From: Microcoleus sp. FACHB-68
GTDB taxonomy: Bacteria; Cyanobacteriota; Cyanobacteriia; Cyanobacteriales; Oscillatoriaceae
DNA length: 64,000 bases
Assembly: GCF_014695715.1 (NCBI RefSeq)
Contig: NZ_JACJOT010000017.1
Location: forward strand, 248,001-312,000
Direction of reading: 5' to 3'
Below the pieces are notes generated by a model. That model saw only the letters and a program-made list of their open reading frames with translations. It was not told the origin of the DNA and made no database searches. The position numbers and the translations under genes are program-made. Below, piece by piece: positions 8,762-18,702 of this stretch (within the stretch, counting starts at the first letter, position 1; each line of letters begins with the position of its first letter).

Positions 8762-11700
8762 TTACAAACTGAGTTTAGCGACAAATTCGCGCAAATTATC
8801 AGCACCCGTCACCTCAACTCGCGGCAGATCAAGGAGTGAGTCACCAAACCGACTTAAACCTGATCGGCAAGATAAACCAAACGTATAGCCACAGGCACCC
8901 ATTAAGTGCCGCACAACCCGATCAGTGTCACCGTGCGGATAGGCAATCGTGTTAATCGCTTTCCCTAATTCCCGTTGCAGAATTGCCCGCGATCTCGCCC
9001 CTTCCCGAACGATTTCCTCTGGGTTTAGCGTTGTCAAAAGCTGGTGAGTTGCGGAATGAGAGGCAAACTCAACCCCCATTTCCTGAAGCCGGCGAATGTC
9101 TTCCCATCCCAGCAGGGGCAACTCCTCACCATAAATGCTATCCCAGCAATTGGTGCCGCCAACTCGATCCGCTACCAAAAAGACAATTGCTGAGAAACCG
9201 TACTGTTTCAGCAGCGGCCACGCATAAGTCAAAAAGTCAACATAACCGTCATCAAACGTAATGATAATTCCTCGACCGGCAAGGGGTTTTTTCGCCACCA
9301 TTGCTTTGCGCCACTCCTCTAACGTGACGCTATAGAACCCAGCATCGCGCAAGTAACGCAACTGTTCTTCAAATGCCTCCGGCGTGACTCGGTAGCGGGC
9401 ATTAGCCGCAGATCCGGTGGGCGCAACCCGATGGTACATCAAAATCGGTAGCCGCTCCGTCACGACTTTCCGCTCACCGTAACGGTTGGGAGAACCGCCC
9501 TCCCACAGCACATCACCGGCAACAGCCGGCGGTGGCGGCGTTGGTTGCGGGAGTTCAACGATTTCTGGGGTGGTTACTTTACCACCGGCATCATGCTGAA
9601 ATACCTGGATGCGGTATAAAGGCGTCCGCAATTCCTTCACCAGTTTCAGCGGCGGGGTACTGGCAAAGGTTTCCCCGATAAATTTTGCGCCAAAGGGGTG
9701 ATCCCAGTTATATCCCGTGCGATCTGGCTCATCAACCACGAGATTTGCGTGTGCCGTCAGGAAATAGCCCCCCGGTTCCAAGGCATCGGCAACCTTTCGC
9801 GCAAAGGTTCGTAACTCCTCTTTTCCACCGACATAGTAGAGGACTTCGCAGCACAAAATCAGCTCAAATTTGCCAGGAATGGCGTCTTTGCTTAAGTCAA
9901 GCTGCGTGAAACGAACATTTTCAAAGCCGGCACATCGTTCCGCCGCCCGATCCAGCGCCACTTGGGAAATATCTGCAGCCAAGAGACTGCCGGCGCGGGG
10001 CGCAAGTTGCACGGTAAAGTGACCCTCAGCACAAGCCAGTTCCAAGACCCGCTCAATTTTATCAGCCGGCAGCATTTCCAGCGTTTGCTCGTATTTCGTT
10101 TGTTCATACGGGCTGGTGTATTTCCAGGGATCAGGCTGTGTAGCAAACAGCGTCTCGAAATGTTTTCGCCCGTACACGTCTGCGCTGCTTAGAACCGGCA
10201 CTTGAGACTTGCCCTCGCTACCGGCAACAGGTGCCGGTGGCAGCCAAATTGCTTCGGGGGCATAGATCACGGGAGCCGGCATCCTTCCTTCAGACGCTTT
10301 AATCACCGGCTCACCAGCAATCGTTGCAGCCTCCACCAAATCCTGAAGGGTGCCGGCAGGAAGCATTGCGCGTCGGGAAACACTCGTCTCAATTGCCCCC
10401 GGATGGCGAGCAAAAACCGTGCCGGCATTACTCGCGCAAGTTTGCAGTAAAACGTCCTGTTTCTTGCTTGCCCTCTCTCCTGCTGCTGCCGCCAAGCGCT
10501 CTCGCAAGCTAGCCCCAGCGATTTTTCTGCCTAATATTCCCTCGCGCACAGCCGCATGGACAAGCTCAAACCCGCACTCGCACATCACGGCAACTCGCAC
10601 TTCTTGGGCGCGGAGAATCTTACCGTTGACGTTAACCGGCATCACACCCAGGGCAACGCCGCCCACGGTTGGCACAACTTGCAGTGGTTGATCGCTCACT
10701 GCAATATCCGGAAGCTCTTGACTGATCTCAACTGCGATTGGGCCGGCTGTCGCAGAGCGCTTCGGGGCGGCAGTCCAAGCCTTGGGAATTGCCAATTTAC
10801 CTGCCGGCAAATTTCGCACACCCGCCAAAAGTTCCTGGGCAAACACCCTCCAAATGCGGGGGTTGTAGAAGTGGGTTTCTGGCCAATCTGGACGCCCCCA
10901 CAGTTCTTGTAAGAAGACTATCCAACAAATACGATCATGCGCCGTTGCCCATAATGCCGGCTCGTCTGCGGGAAGTTCACTGGCAAGACAGAGGGAACCG
11001 CGCCAAAGTGAGGTGCCGGTGGCATCTCGCCGGATTGTGAGTTCGCGATATACCGTTTTCTGGAAAAAATGCTGGAGAATCGTCCAGGAAAACTCAGCCG
11101 CAATCGCATCACTCAAAACGTAGCTGAGAACCCACCCGTCACAGACTGGCAGTTCCAGGGTGCCGAGTTGCTCACCCTCTATTTCAACCGCACATTGCAG
11201 ACGTTCTGCTGCCGGTGGGGCGCTGATGTCTAAAATTGGCTCTGTTATTTCTACAAGGACTGCGTGAGTGGTGCCAATGGTCAGAGGGCGGGTAGCTTTT
11301 GAGTGTTCTAAGATTAGATTTTCCAGTCTTAGACTGACGTGACGCGCCAAGGCTCGAGCAAGTGACTGCGCCTCTAGTGCGCTGAGAAATTGCTGAATTC
11401 GCCCTTCCAAACGCGGCCACAATTCAACCCAGCCGGCAGCAGGAAGACAGTTTGGCAACAGCGCGGCTCTAAAAATGAACTGAGCAACCAGTTCTGGATC
11501 TAAACCGGGGCAGTGTTCCTGCGCCACATATTCCAGTAAATTCAACGGATCACCATCGCGCCCAAACGTCAAGCCGGCATTCCAGCAGAGGTAATTAAGT
11601 TTGGCCTTTGGAAGATCCTCTGCCGGCAACCCTGCTGCATAAGCGGCAGATGGGTTAGGAACGCGAGGATCGGGCGCGTGTCCGCGTGCAATCACACGTA

Positions 11701-12355
11701 AGCCGTCGTTGAATAGCTGGAGGTTGTTGGTAGAGGCTGAATCGGGCCGCATCCGGTACTGAGCCAGCGGTTCCGGAATCAGGCTGAAGTGAGCGCCGGT
11801 GCGGGCGATGCGCTGCCAGAGATCCCAGTCTTCGCAGGTTTTTAATGAAGGATCAAACCCACCCACACCGGCAACGATGGAGCGACGGACGATGCAGGCA
11901 TGGATGGCAAACACGTTATTGCCGGCCAGGGTGGCAAACATATTAACCGGCTTCCCAGATAATCCTTCATAGAAAAGGCTCCCATCCGAGGCAATCCGCG
12001 CCCATCCGCTGTAAACGGCATCTATGCTGGCATCAGAAATTAGCTCTTTTGTCAAGCGTTCAAGATGCTGGGGCAAAATCCAGTCATCCGCATCGAGAAA
12101 CAGCAGCCAGTCAGCACCGGCGTGTTCGATGCCGGTGTTTCTGGCAGCGCTGACACCTTGATTTGGCTGGCTGACAATGCGGATGCGGGAGTCTTCCTGG
12201 GCAAAACGGCTGACGATCTCAGAAGTTGTGTCCCTCGATCCGTCATCCACAACGATCGCCTCCCAGCCGGTGAAGCTTTGGGATTGAAGGGACTGGAGGG
12301 TTTCGGCAATGGTTGCTGCTGCATTGTGTGCCGGTATGACGACAGATACCTTCAT
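8762..12355 (-). CDS. GT2 + methyltransferase + polysaccharide deacetylase fusion
   Basis: This protein of about 1197 residues joins three enzyme modules. Residues 1-230 form a GT2 domain (VSVVIPAHNAAATIAETL, VVDDGS, DXD box FLDADDW). A poorly conserved linker of about 500 residues follows. Residues about 740-920 are a class I SAM methyltransferase of NodS-like type (PWKYTSPYEQTKYEQTL, then VLELACAEGHFT and CEVLYYV). Residues about 980-1195 are a NodB-homology deacetylase with ITFDDGY, SHSATH and AYPHGD metal and catalytic motifs. GGGAG upstream of ATG 12355 favours this start over 12379. The protein probably adds, methylates and N-deacetylates sugars of the locus glycan. Order, substrates and whether all domains are active are inference. 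Confidence 0.85.
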   Translation of the reverse strand: MKVSVVIPAHNAAATIAETLQSLQSQSFTGWEAIVVDDGSRDTTSEIVSRFAQEDSRIRIVSQPNQGVSAARNTGIEHAGADWLLFLDADDWILPQHLERLTKELISDASIDAVYSGWARIASDGSLFYEGLSGKPVNMFATLAGNNVFAIHACIVRRSIVAGVGGFDPSLKTCEDWDLWQRIARTGAHFSLIPEPLAQYRMRPDSASTNNLQLFNDGLRVIARGHAPDPRVPNPSAAYAAGLPAEDLPKAKLNYLCWNAGLTFGRDGDPLNLLEYVAQEHCPGLDPELVAQFIFRAALLPNCLPAAGWVELWPRLEGRIQQFLSALEAQSLARALARHVSLRLENLILEHSKATRPLTIGTTHAVLVEITEPILDISAPPAAERLQCAVEIEGEQLGTLELPVCDGWVLSYVLSDAIAAEFSWTILQHFFQKTVYRELTIRRDATGTSLWRGSLCLASELPADEPALWATAHDRICWIVFLQELWGRPDWPETHFYNPRIWRVFAQELLAGVRNLPAGKLAIPKAWTAAPKRSATAGPIAVEISQELPDIAVSDQPLQVVPTVGGVALGVMPVNVNGKILRAQEVRVAVMCECGFELVHAAVREGILGRKIAGASLRERLAAAAGERASKKQDVLLQTCASNAGTVFARHPGAIETSVSRRAMLPAGTLQDLVEAATIAGEPVIKASEGRMPAPVIYAPEAIWLPPAPVAGSEGKSQVPVLSSADVYGRKHFETLFATQPDPWKYTSPYEQTKYEQTLEMLPADKIERVLELACAEGHFTVQLAPRAGSLLAADISQVALDRAAERCAGFENVRFTQLDLSKDAIPGKFELILCCEVLYYVGGKEELRTFARKVADALEPGGYFLTAHANLVVDEPDRTGYNWDHPFGAKFIGETFASTPPLKLVKELRTPLYRIQVFQHDAGGKVTTPEIVELPQPTPPPPAVAGDVLWEGGSPNRYGERKVVTERLPILMYHRVAPTGSAANARYRVTPEAFEEQLRYLRDAGFYSVTLEEWRKAMVAKKPLAGRGIIITFDDGYVDFLTYAWPLLKQYGFSAIVFLVADRVGGTNCWDSIYGEELPLLGWEDIRRLQEMGVEFASHSATHQLLTTLNPEEIVREGARSRAILQRELGKAINTIAYPHGDTDRVVRHLMGACGYTFGLSCRSGLSRFGDSLLDLPRVEVTGADNLREFVAKLSL

Positions 12356-12392
12356 GAAATCTCCCTTTTGGGCTTCCAAAGTCTACTTGTGC

Positions 12393-12463
12393 TGAGTGGT
12401 GAGTGGTGAGTGGTGAGGGATAAGTTTCGTAGGGTGAGTTAGCGAAGCGTACCCACCGATTCA
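12393..12463. repeat. TGAGTGG heptamer repeat plus inverted GTAGGGTG/TACCCAC
   Basis: Three exact TGAGTGG heptamers and a degenerate fourth stand at 12393-12420. Just after them, at 12429-12463, a GTAGGGTG...GCGTACCCAC inverted arrangement resembles the short dispersed palindromes of cyanobacterial spacers. No gene is seen. Confidence 0.65.
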
Positions 12464-12550
12464 CTCCGCCCACCAAGGCTATAAAATTGAGTTCACCCTT
12501 GTCATTGTCAACTGATTGCCAATAAACAAGGGTGAAATAACGCCACAGGT

Positions 12551-14011
12551 CTAGCCCCTAGCCCCTGAAGCTGCCGGCTCTGCTAACTTACTACTTTTTT
12601 TACCGCGCTCTGTTGTGAAATCTTCATGGTAAGAGCGTTCGGTATTAACTTCCCACAAATCGTAACTTTCGCCCAAAATATTTTTGACAGCCAGCATTGC
12701 TGTCAACATTGAGTGATCTTGATTGTTATAGCGGTGCATCCCGTTGCGACCAACGGTTTGCAAGTTTTCAAAGGTCTCAAGGTAATTTTGGAGTGTTTGC
12801 AGATGCCGGCGATAATCACTGTCATAAACTGGGTAAGCTTTGGGTTGACGGATGATCGTTCCATCTTTCACATCACTCGCTTTTGCCAAACCCAAGGTTG
12901 CTAGCTCACGCGTCGCCAGCTCCAGCAGTTCTGCGTCAGACATTGTCCATAAACCATCGCCTTCAGTGCAGAAATATTCCATTCCCAAGCAAGTTTTACT
13001 GGCATCGGGAACCATTGCAGCGCTCCAATTCTTGAAGTTTTGAATGCGCCCAACTTTAACTTCTGGAGTATGGATGTAGATCCAGTTGTCGGGGAATAAG
13101 TCAGCCTGATCCACAACCAGTGCCACGATCAGAAAATCTCGATATTTGAGTGAGCGTGCTGCCTCAACAACTTCATCGGGTGGCAGAGGATCGAGCCGGT
13201 TGATCATAGCACTTACCGGCATTGTGGAAATAAATTGATCACCATAGAGTTCAACCTTTTCCCCATCCTTAATTGCGGTGACGCTCTTAATACGGTTGCC
13301 ATCACGCTGAAGCCGTACAATTGGGGTATTGAGATGGACACTTCCGCCTTTGTGTTCGACAGCTTCGGTAAATCGCTCCCACATCATCCCTGGTCCCAAG
13401 GCGGGGTAGTCAAATTCTTTAATCAGGGTTTTGGTGTCGTTGCTGCCAAAGAGCGCGTTCATTACTGCTGTTGTTAGGGAAAGTCCTTTGATGCGCTGTG
13501 CTGCCCAATCTGCTTGAATTTCATTGCAGGGAATCCCCCACACTTTTTCCGTATAAGTTTTAAAGAAGGTTTTGTAGAGACGTTCACCAAAACGATTGGT
13601 TACCCACTGCTCAAAGGTTTCTTCTTCAGGAAGTGGCTGAACTTTGACTTTAACGTAGCTCAATAAAATTAGCAGACTTTCAACAATCCCCAGATTCAGT
13701 AACGTATTGAAAACATCAAGGGGATAGTTGAAAAATTTGTTTTGATAATAAATCCGTGACAGACGAGGAACTTTGATGAACTCGTCTCCCAAAACTTCCT
13801 GCCAAAGTTGCTGCACTGCTTCAACCTTGGTATAAAAGCGATGGCCGCCAATATCGAATTTATAGTCTTTATAGGTTTCGGTTCGGGAGATGCCGCCGAC
13901 TTTGTCACCTTTCTCCAGCACAATCGGCTTGATGCCTTGCTTGACCAGTTCATAGGCAGCCGTTAAACCCGCTGGGCCGGCACCAATAATTACGACAGGG
14001 TGTTGCTCCAT
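12551..14011 (-). CDS. FAD-dependent oxidoreductase, UDP-galactopyranose mutase-like
   Basis: The 486-residue flavoprotein opens with a dinucleotide-binding fold, VVIIGAGPAGLTAAYEL (6-22), followed by VLEKGDKVGGISRT and the FDIGGHRFYTK box that binds the flavin in UDP-galactopyranose mutase and protoporphyrinogen-oxidase relatives. The C-terminal NGMHRYNNQDHSM segment is the usual second FAD contact. ATG 14011 has a good AGGAGA at the right distance. Within a glycan locus a role in furanose-sugar formation or sugar oxidation is plausible, but this subfamily is usually annotated only as NAD(P)/FAD-dependent oxidoreductase. It is flanked by glycosyltransferases on the same strand. Confidence 0.85.
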   Translation of the reverse strand: MEQHPVVIIGAGPAGLTAAYELVKQGIKPIVLEKGDKVGGISRTETYKDYKFDIGGHRFYTKVEAVQQLWQEVLGDEFIKVPRLSRIYYQNKFFNYPLDVFNTLLNLGIVESLLILLSYVKVKVQPLPEEETFEQWVTNRFGERLYKTFFKTYTEKVWGIPCNEIQADWAAQRIKGLSLTTAVMNALFGSNDTKTLIKEFDYPALGPGMMWERFTEAVEHKGGSVHLNTPIVRLQRDGNRIKSVTAIKDGEKVELYGDQFISTMPVSAMINRLDPLPPDEVVEAARSLKYRDFLIVALVVDQADLFPDNWIYIHTPEVKVGRIQNFKNWSAAMVPDASKTCLGMEYFCTEGDGLWTMSDAELLELATRELATLGLAKASDVKDGTIIRQPKAYPVYDSDYRRHLQTLQNYLETFENLQTVGRNGMHRYNNQDHSMLTAMLAVKNILGESYDLWEVNTERSYHEDFTTERGKKSSKLAEPAASGARG

Positions 14012-14067
14012 TAATATTTCTCCTGGCGTCTGTCAGGAGCAGACGATTTGATTAGGGGTTTTGGAAA

Positions 14068-15090
14068 TTAGGGTTTCAGGAAAACTAGCTTGGGAAATCT
14101 GCGCTCTTGAAAAAAGTGGCGCATAAAACCGATTGCAAAGGCTAGGCCGCTATAGAAGTAATAAAGCCAGTGCCAGGGAATGGTTTTGAGTGCAAACCTC
14201 AAACCCCGCTGATCCTTAAAGAAACGATAGAGCGGCGCGTTGAGAGTGAAAAGAGAAACCGCTAATAACCCAGCGATTAGCAGACAAGTAGATGACCAGG
14301 GCGCTCCGATTAAAGCGATTAAAAGCCCGTAAGTTAATACTACACTAATCCGGTTAGAGAGTTGCAGGTTTAAATCATTAACAATTTTGCTATCACGCAT
14401 CAACAATTCAGTCCAGGGAAGTGCGCGGTAGAAAAAGTCTGCTTTTAACATAGAAATCGGTTCCCACCGCTTTAAATGCTTAACTTGCAAGGGCTTGCAG
14501 AGCCGAATTCTGTAACCGGCTTCCTTGAGGCGATAGCCGAGTTCAATATCTTCAATGGTAGGCCGGCGATAGCTCTCATCAAAGCCACCCATTTCCAAGA
14601 AAATATCGCGGCGAATCGCTCCGCAAGCACCCCAGAAAGTTGAGGCTTCCTCACAGGCGGTTTGATGTGTGTAGTGGTGAAAAAGGTTTCTATACTGTGA
14701 AAGGAAGTTACCTGCGCCTGGAGCGTCATCATAAGAACCAATCAGCGCAGCGATGTGAGGTTCCCGCTTGAAAGCACTCTGCACGTAGCCAATGGCTTCA
14801 GGACAGATGGCAACATCAGCATCTACAAAAAAAAGAATCTCACCGTTTGCCGCACGCGCTCCCAAATTTCTCGCTCGCGCCGGCCCGCCCGGTGTGGGAA
14901 ATCTCAGCACCTTGGCACCAAATTCTTTAGCGACTAGCCAGGAGCCGTCTGTATCGCCATCTGCTACCACAATAATTTCAATGGGTTGAGGCATTGCTGC
15001 TGCCAAGTTCGATAAGCAACGCTGGAAATCTTGGCCTCCATTATAAACTGGAATAATTACCGAGACAGTCAACTCATGCGAAAAACCCAT
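14068..15090 (-). CDS. Family 2 glycosyltransferase with C-terminal membrane helices
   Basis: This is a GT2 enzyme of about 340 residues with TVSVIIPVYNGGQDFQRCL, the IIVVADGDTD box, a DXD-type site in FFVDADVAIC and the acceptor box RPTIEDIELGYRLKEAGY. Two to three hydrophobic segments follow after about residue 235, as in membrane-bound dolichol-phosphate-mannose-synthase-like transferases. The frame extends to a TTG at 15111, but AGAGGG lies nine bases before ATG 15090, which I prefer. It is the first gene of the leftward operon-like run ending at 3531. The next gene upstream is divergent. Confidence 0.87.
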   Translation of the reverse strand: MGFSHELTVSVIIPVYNGGQDFQRCLSNLAAAMPQPIEIIVVADGDTDGSWLVAKEFGAKVLRFPTPGGPARARNLGARAANGEILFFVDADVAICPEAIGYVQSAFKREPHIAALIGSYDDAPGAGNFLSQYRNLFHHYTHQTACEEASTFWGACGAIRRDIFLEMGGFDESYRRPTIEDIELGYRLKEAGYRIRLCKPLQVKHLKRWEPISMLKADFFYRALPWTELLMRDSKIVNDLNLQLSNRISVVLTYGLLIALIGAPWSSTCLLIAGLLAVSLFTLNAPLYRFFKDQRGLRFALKTIPWHWLYYFYSGLAFAIGFMRHFFQERRFPKLVFLKP

Positions 15091-15698
15091 TACCCAAATC
15101 CCTCTTTTCAAAACATATTACTGTAGGTTTTTGATGTAGCCTTAAAAGTATCTATAGTCGGCTACAACTGGTTGATAGAGCGCTTGTTCAGTTAGCTACT
15201 CTAGCATTTCCCATCTCCATCTCTGTAAAATTATCTCCTCCTTTTTTTTCTACAACTTAAGTTAAAAACAGCGCTGAGACAGCCGCCGCTGGACTCATGT
15301 GATTTTATGTTATTCCTTCCTTTAGGGGGATGCTGCAATTTTGGCAGAGCTTCACTGAATCTTCATTTTAAGTCCAGTGTTTTTAGGGAACTTGTAAAGT
15401 GACTACCACATCAGGCGCTTTCCTGCCATTATTTAGATTGATGCTGTACGGGGCGCAGAGGAGTCGAGCCGGCAGGCTCACCTAGGGCAGCCCCTGGTTT
15501 CCAGGCCACAACTACAGAGAGCGTTTCATTGACAAATAAACAAAGGTGTGCATTTAATTTAGCCAACAGGACGATGCGCTCTGTAGATTCGCGTAGCTGG
15601 AGATCGCCGGCAGCGGGGGTGAATTCAGCCAAAAACAGAGAACCAAAAAAGCATTTTAGAAAAAATCCTTGAGCAATACGCTTTCAAACAGAGCTATT
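15091..15698. other. Divergent promoter spacer of the glycan locus
   Basis: About 600 bp separate the leftward and rightward halves of the glycan locus and must hold promoters for both. I see T-rich tracts near 15237-15252 but no convincing -35/-10 pair. A 67-codon TTG-start frame on the minus strand (15429-15632) has no ribosome-binding site or recognisable family and is not called. Confidence 0.4.
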
Positions 15699-16883
15699 AT
15701 GTCCAATTCTGAGCTTCCTTTGGTTTCAGTGATTATCCCGGCTTATAATGCTGAGGCTTTTATTGAGGAAACCCTGAATTCTGTCCTCTCTCAAACTTAT
15801 AAAAATATTGAAGTTGTGGTGGTCGATGATGGTTCGCAAGACCGAACGGCTGACATTGTCAGAGCCATTATTCAAAAAGACGCTCGCGTTTCTTTATTTC
15901 AGCAAAGCAATGCCGGCGTCGCAGCAGCTCGCAACTTGGCCATTCAAAAATCTAGAGGAGAGTATATTGCACCAATCGATGCCGACGATATTTGGTATCC
16001 CCAAAATGTAGAAAAACAAGTGCAGTGCCTGTTAGAAGCCGGTTCCTCCGTCGGGGTGGTTTATGCCTGGTCATTAGACATTGATGAGAAAGGCTCACTT
16101 ACAGGTGGGTTTTACACCGCCCATGTAGAAGGAGAAGTTTACACCGCACTGCTGTATAAATACTTTTTAGGCAACGCTAGCTCCACTTTAATCCGCAAGG
16201 CTTGTTTTGATAAAGTCGGTGGCTACAACTGCAAATTAAAAGAACAGAACGCTCAAGGATGCGAAGATTGGGAGCTTTACCTACGCATCGCTGAGTTCTA
16301 TCAATTTCGAGTCGTGCCTGAGTTTCTTGTTGGATACCGCCAGATTGGCAATAGTATGTCTTGCAACGATGCAGTAATGGCTAAATCACATCTTTTACTT
16401 CTAGCAGAAGCCCAACACCGGCATCCAGAAATTCCTGCTAGTATTTACCAGTCGTCTACGAGTAACTTCTACTTGTACCTCGCCCGTCAAAGTAGCAGAG
16501 CCGGCAAACACGGCAGTGCGATCAATTGGCTTTACCAAGCCCTGCAACTAGATTTTCTCCGAACTATTTTAGCTCATAACCTGTATATCCTATTCATTAA
16601 AAGCCTGTTAAAGCTTATAACTCAGGCCGGCACCTCTCTAGTTTTTCCAGAGCGCCCTTCTCGGTTACAGTTCAAGCAGCAGTCTAATTCTCATCAGCCA
16701 GGGATGACACTTGGCGATGTCACTAGACGTATGAACATACACAAACACCTTCCCGCGCAGCTATATGAAAGGAGTCAGTTGAAAAAATTGTCTAAATCTT
16801 CAGAAAAATTGAAAGGAGTTTCCCCTCAAACAGTAAAGCCAAAAACGCTTGAGGCTTCCCTTCCACCTTCTGCCGAAGGGTGA
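15699..16883 (+). CDS. Family 2 glycosyltransferase
   Basis: The 394-residue GT2 enzyme has LVSVIIPAYNAEAFIEETL near its start, the VVVDDGSQDRT box, the IDADDIWYPQ metal site and a CEDWELYLRIAE acceptor box, the pattern of WaaV/WcaA-like transferases. Residues after about 290 form a basic, poorly conserved tail that is not part of the catalytic domain. The reading frame extends to a TTG at 15669. I prefer ATG 15699 because the core fold begins eight residues later. It starts the rightward half of the glycan locus and ends four bases before the ABC exporter start. Confidence 0.87.
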   Translation: MSNSELPLVSVIIPAYNAEAFIEETLNSVLSQTYKNIEVVVVDDGSQDRTADIVRAIIQKDARVSLFQQSNAGVAAARNLAIQKSRGEYIAPIDADDIWYPQNVEKQVQCLLEAGSSVGVVYAWSLDIDEKGSLTGGFYTAHVEGEVYTALLYKYFLGNASSTLIRKACFDKVGGYNCKLKEQNAQGCEDWELYLRIAEFYQFRVVPEFLVGYRQIGNSMSCNDAVMAKSHLLLLAEAQHRHPEIPASIYQSSTSNFYLYLARQSSRAGKHGSAINWLYQALQLDFLRTILAHNLYILFIKSLLKLITQAGTSLVFPERPSRLQFKQQSNSHQPGMTLGDVTRRMNIHKHLPAQLYERSQLKKLSKSSEKLKGVSPQTVKPKTLEASLPPSAEG

Positions 16884-16887
16884 AATC

Positions 16888-18681
16888 ATGAAAGAAGCAA
16901 AGACCATTAAAAAGTTACTGCCACTGCTGAAGCTCTACCCTTGGGCGATTCCAGCAATTGTTGCACTCGGTATTCTCTCTTCTCTGTCGGAAGGAATCGG
17001 GATTAGTTTATTTATTCCTTTTCTCCAAACGTTGGAGGGAGCCTCTTCTTCTGCAGAAAACAGTAATTCTTTAATCGGGTTTCTGAACCAAGTTTTTAAT
17101 CAAGTTCCGCCAAATTATCGCCTTTTACTTATTCCATTTTGCATTTTTGCAAGTATTGTTTTAAAAAATGCAATTTCCTATAGTAATGGAGTCCTTTTTT
17201 CTTGGCTAAATTCCCGAATCAGCCATCGGTTACGTTCTGGAATTTTCAAGCAGCTATTAACCGTTAGCTACAGTTTCTTAGAATCTAATGACTCTGGTAA
17301 ATTGATGAACACCTTGGCTTCCGAAACCTGGCAGACAAGTCGGGCATTAGGCGTCTTGGTTAGTCTCATTATTAGTGCCTGTACAATTTTAGTCTTTGTG
17401 ACGCTCCTGCTGCTTATTTCTTGGAAGCTAACGTTACTCGTTGGGGCGGTTATGTTCCTAATATCACTGATTATTCAGTTCGTAACGCGTCCGGTGAAGA
17501 TTTTAGGACAGCAGGCAGTGGAGGCGAATGCTAACCTTGCGATCCGAATGTGGGAAGGGTTAGCAGGGATGAGAGTCATTCGAGCGTTTGGTCGTGAATC
17601 TTATGAACAGGATCGTTTCGAGGGGGCTTCAAAACAGGTGCGGCGCACTTTTATGAAACTCGATATGGTTTCTGGGGTGGTGAATCCTTTTTATGAAATT
17701 CTATCGGCACTTTTGTTGCTGGGCATTCTAGGATTTGCCCTGGCTCAAGATCAGGCATCTATGCCAACCTTGCTGACTTTTATGTTTATTCTCTACCGGC
17801 TGCAACCTCAGGTGCAGCAATTAGATGGGGCGCGGGTTGGTCTGATTTCTTTAACCAGTGCGATAGACGAAGTGATGTCCTTGTTAGATCGTTCGGATAA
17901 ACCTTATATTCGCTCTGGCAAAGTTCCTTTTAAACGTCTAAATCAAGCCATCTGTTTTGAATCAGTTGCCTTTTATTACAACTCTGATGAAAAAGCGGCA
18001 GTTCAAGATATCTCGTTGATTATTCCCCAGGGAAAAACAACCGCTTTTGTTGGCCCTTCAGGAGCCGGTAAATCTACAATTATTAGCTTGCTCTGCCGGT
18101 TTTATGATGTTACGACCGGAGAAATTTATGTAGATGGGACTCCTTTACATCAGCTGGATCTCGCTGAATGGCGCAATAAAATTGCGATGGTGAGTCAAGA
18201 TGTGCATATTTTTAGTTCAACAATCCGAGAAAATATCGCCTATGGCCGGCTCGATGCAGGAGACGATGAAATTATAGAAGCAGCAAGACTCGCTAATGCC
18301 CATGAATTTATCACCCAACTGCCTGAAGGTTATAAAACTGAAGTTGGAGATCGGGGAATTCGCCTTTCTGGCGGACAGCGACAGCGAATTGCACTCGCCC
18401 GCGCCATTGTTCGCAACCCAGACATTCTGATTTTAGATGAAGCGACAAATGCCCTCGACAGTATTTCAGAACATTTGATTCAAGAGGCGCTGAATACCCT
18501 TAGTAAAAATCGCACCGTGATTGTGATTGCTCACCGCTTATCCACCATTGAACACGCCGATCAAATCGTTGTGATGGAAGAGGGACGCGTCGTTGAACAA
18601 GGCAATCTCCAGCATTTATTAAAACTCAACGGACTCTTTGCAAGGCTCTATCACCTGCAACACCGAAATTTGGCAACCTAA
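16888..18681 (+). CDS. ABC exporter, fused permease and ATPase (MsbA-like)
   Basis: The 597-residue half-transporter has an N-terminal six-helix permease and a C-terminal ATPase. The ATPase shows a Walker A (GPSGAGKST), an LSGGQRQRIALARA signature, a Walker B (DILILDEATNALD) and the switch His in VIAHRLST. It should dimerise and export a lipid, lipid-linked glycan or polysaccharide; HepA-like exporters of cyanobacterial envelope polysaccharide have this layout. The frame is open to 16849, but that part overlaps the previous gene. ATG 16888 has GAAGGG upstream and lies just after the previous stop, indicating translational coupling. Its place among glycosyltransferases suggests export of their product. 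Confidence 0.9.
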   Translation: MKEAKTIKKLLPLLKLYPWAIPAIVALGILSSLSEGIGISLFIPFLQTLEGASSSAENSNSLIGFLNQVFNQVPPNYRLLLIPFCIFASIVLKNAISYSNGVLFSWLNSRISHRLRSGIFKQLLTVSYSFLESNDSGKLMNTLASETWQTSRALGVLVSLIISACTILVFVTLLLLISWKLTLLVGAVMFLISLIIQFVTRPVKILGQQAVEANANLAIRMWEGLAGMRVIRAFGRESYEQDRFEGASKQVRRTFMKLDMVSGVVNPFYEILSALLLLGILGFALAQDQASMPTLLTFMFILYRLQPQVQQLDGARVGLISLTSAIDEVMSLLDRSDKPYIRSGKVPFKRLNQAICFESVAFYYNSDEKAAVQDISLIIPQGKTTAFVGPSGAGKSTIISLLCRFYDVTTGEIYVDGTPLHQLDLAEWRNKIAMVSQDVHIFSSTIRENIAYGRLDAGDDEIIEAARLANAHEFITQLPEGYKTEVGDRGIRLSGGQRQRIALARAIVRNPDILILDEATNALDSISEHLIQEALNTLSKNRTVIVIAHRLSTIEHADQIVVMEEGRVVEQGNLQHLLKLNGLFARLYHLQHRNLAT

Positions 18682-18702
18682 AAATACTTTTGCGATCTTC
18701 CT

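Noticed and set aside
10350-10691. Plus-strand frames within the GT2-methyltransferase-deacetylase gene
   Set aside because: They are antisense shadows of the linker region; the minus frame is continuous and carries domain motifs.
15429-15632. 67-codon TTG-start frame on the minus strand in the divergent glycan spacer
   Set aside because: There is no ribosome-binding site and no recognisable domain; the support is too weak to call a gene.
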